Source: Flammeovirgaceae bacterium SG7u.111 (GTDB taxonomy: Bacteria; Bacteroidota; Bacteroidia; Cytophagales; Flammeovirgaceae). Taken from it: DNA of 64,000 bases. The notes below the pieces were generated by a model. The model saw only the letters and a list, made by a program, of their open reading frames with translations, searched no databases and was not told the DNA's origin. The stretch covers positions 6,858,001-6,922,000 of the forward strand of contig CP139021.1 in assembly GCA_034044135.1 (NCBI GenBank). The letters run 5' to 3'. The translations under genes were made by a program, and so were the position numbers. Positions 62,947 through 64,000 of this stretch are shown one piece after another; position 1 is the first letter of the stretch, and each line of letters begins with the position of its first letter.

Positions 62947-64000
62947 TTGGAAAAACAGATATACATACGGGCTGCTTTTATCATCATTGCTATCATCTTT
63001 TTGGTGAAGCTCTTGCAGGTTCAAGTGTTCGACACCAACTACCGACAGGCTGCTAGGCAAAACATTGTAAGCAGATTGGTCAAATATCCGCTCAGGGGGA
63101 TGATTTACGATCGAAATGAACACCTAATAGTTCGCAACCGCCCCGTTTTCGATATAATGGTGATCCCTGAGGAGTTTACTATCGAAGATACTGCTCGTTT
63201 CTGCGAGATATTTGAAGTAGAATTGGAGTTTGTGAGGGAAAAACTAGATGCAGCCAAACGCTACTCCCGCATCAAACCCTCTATTTTCATTAAGCAGCTT
63301 TCCACGGAAAAATTTGCCGAAATAGAAGACCGCCTTTCCGATTACCCAGGCCTGTATCCTTCTCCCCGTACTGTGCGCGATTATCCTCATTCTAGCTTGG
63401 CCAATGCACTGGGCTATGTAAAGGAGGTTGATAAAAAGTTTTTGGATGCCGACTCCTCTAAGTATTACCGCCAAGGTGATTTGATAGGAAAAAGTGGACT
63501 GGAAAAACAGTACGAAGAAGAGCTTCGTGGCATTCGTGGCGTAAGTTATGTTATGCTTAATGTACGAGGCGTGGTGAAAGGCTCTTTCCAAAATGGCGAG
63601 CTTGATACAATCCCCGAAATTGGGAAGGATTTGGTAACGGGCATCGACTTGGAACTGCAGCAATATGGAGAAAAATTGATGCAAAACAAGCGAGGGGCTA
63701 TTGTAGCCATAGAACCTAGCACGGGCGAAATCCTCACCATGCTCTCGTTCCCTTCTTACGACCCCAATCTCCTTACTGGTGATGATAAAACAGCGGGGAA
63801 AAATTACTTAGAACTGGTAAGAGACCCAAACAAGCCCCTTTTCAACCGAGCTATCCAAGCGGTATATCCTCCTGGATCTACCTTCAAAACAGCTATGACC
63901 TTGGTAGGTCTGCAAGATGGCACGCTCGACTCGGCACGAACCTATTTTGGTTGCGATAAAAGCCTAGTTGGCTGCCACAACCACGCATCTCCCCTCAACC
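62947..64000 (+). CDS. mrdA: Penicillin-binding protein 2, N-terminal part (cut by window edge)
   Basis: A transpeptidase for rod-shape peptidoglycan synthesis. The open frame from a TTG at 62947 has an in-frame stop at 62938-62940 and no ATG before residue 57. AAAGAGG at 62931-62937 is a good ribosome site 9 bp before it, so TTG is the likely start. It reads EKQIYIRAAFIIIAIIFLVK (membrane anchor at residues 2-21), then the family's YPLRGMIYDRNEHLIVRN, FDIMVIPEEF, DLIGKSGLEKQYEEELRG and QAVYPPGSTFKTAMTLVG with the catalytic Ser 311. At least 351 residues are in the window; the KTG motif lies beyond the edge. No mreC or mreD gene precedes it. Confidence 0.92.
   Translation, partial: MEKQIYIRAAFIIIAIIFLVKLLQVQVFDTNYRQAARQNIVSRLVKYPLRGMIYDRNEHLIVRNRPVFDIMVIPEEFTIEDTARFCEIFEVELEFVREKLDAAKRYSRIKPSIFIKQLSTEKFAEIEDRLSDYPGLYPSPRTVRDYPHSSLANALGYVKEVDKKFLDADSSKYYRQGDLIGKSGLEKQYEEELRGIRGVSYVMLNVRGVVKGSFQNGELDTIPEIGKDLVTGIDLELQQYGEKLMQNKRGAIVAIEPSTGEILTMLSFPSYDPNLLTGDDKTAGKNYLELVRDPNKPLFNRAIQAVYPPGSTFKTAMTLVGLQDGTLDSARTYFGCDKSLVGCHNHASPLN

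Overview
The window looks like chromosomal DNA of a member of the Bacteroidota, most likely a Cytophagales-type marine or soil bacterium. The evidence is a type IX secretion (T9SS) sorting domain, a PorE-like TPR/PD40/OmpA protein, paired SiaB/SiaC proteins, a monomeric NADP isocitrate dehydrogenase, AT-rich spacers, and several promoters of the Bacteroidota form TTTG-N20-TAnnTTTG. No rRNA, tRNA or CRISPR array was seen. The exact genus cannot be read from the sequence.

Layout. 1-700: the N-terminal end of a DNA cytosine-5 methyltransferase cut by the window edge, and a small DUF6471-type gene. 770-9673: metabolic genes (monomeric Icd, an RibD/DHFR-fold reductase, an Amt ammonium transporter, UxuA mannonate dehydratase), a conserved 489-residue protein of unknown function and a TetR regulator. 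9774-11275: an orphan T9SS sorting-domain protein and an intact IS1-family element with an 8-bp target duplication. 11439-14450: a methyltransferase and the reverse-strand operon tsaE-ald-mog. 14451-15122: an AT-rich spacer with a strongly structured, probably transcribed RNA upstream of recQ. 15123-21732: recQ, the purD-purK pair, and small coiled-coil or membrane proteins. 22042-26495: a three-gene operon of exported amidohydrolase paralogs, of which only the middle one keeps the metal-binding histidines. 26776-28327: tandem PAS-LuxR regulators. 28378-30444: an alpha/beta hydrolase whose upstream region is split by an IS5-family element. 30445-33786: pta-ackA. 34253-37489: a TPR protein and a PorE-like OmpA protein. 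37721-42543: GlgX, HemA and PurU.

42550-50376 is a signalling and envelope block: a hybrid histidine kinase with a CHASE8-like periplasmic sensor and HAMP domain, a YfiR-family periplasmic protein, a PD40/OmpA-like envelope protein, a two-domain DUF1573 protein, and the SiaB kinase with its SiaC partner. The first three have the parts of the YfiBNR signalling module of Pseudomonas, with a histidine kinase in place of the diguanylate cyclase. 50465-64000: M3 peptidase, lipoprotein sulfatase, S4 RNA-binding protein, an exported 14-repeat WD40 protein fused to a caspase-like protease, a PpiD/SurA-like foldase, a FemAB/GNAT-like acyltransferase, an M16 peptidase, and the 5' part of a penicillin-binding protein 2 gene that starts with TTG.

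Most of the window is core housekeeping interspersed with Bacteroidota-specific envelope and signalling genes. The two insertion sequences are visibly more GC-rich than their surroundings. The least explained parts are the structured RNA before recQ, the YfiR/histidine-kinase block, the amidohydrolase trio, the WD40-caspase protein, and several long perfect palindromes in spacers.
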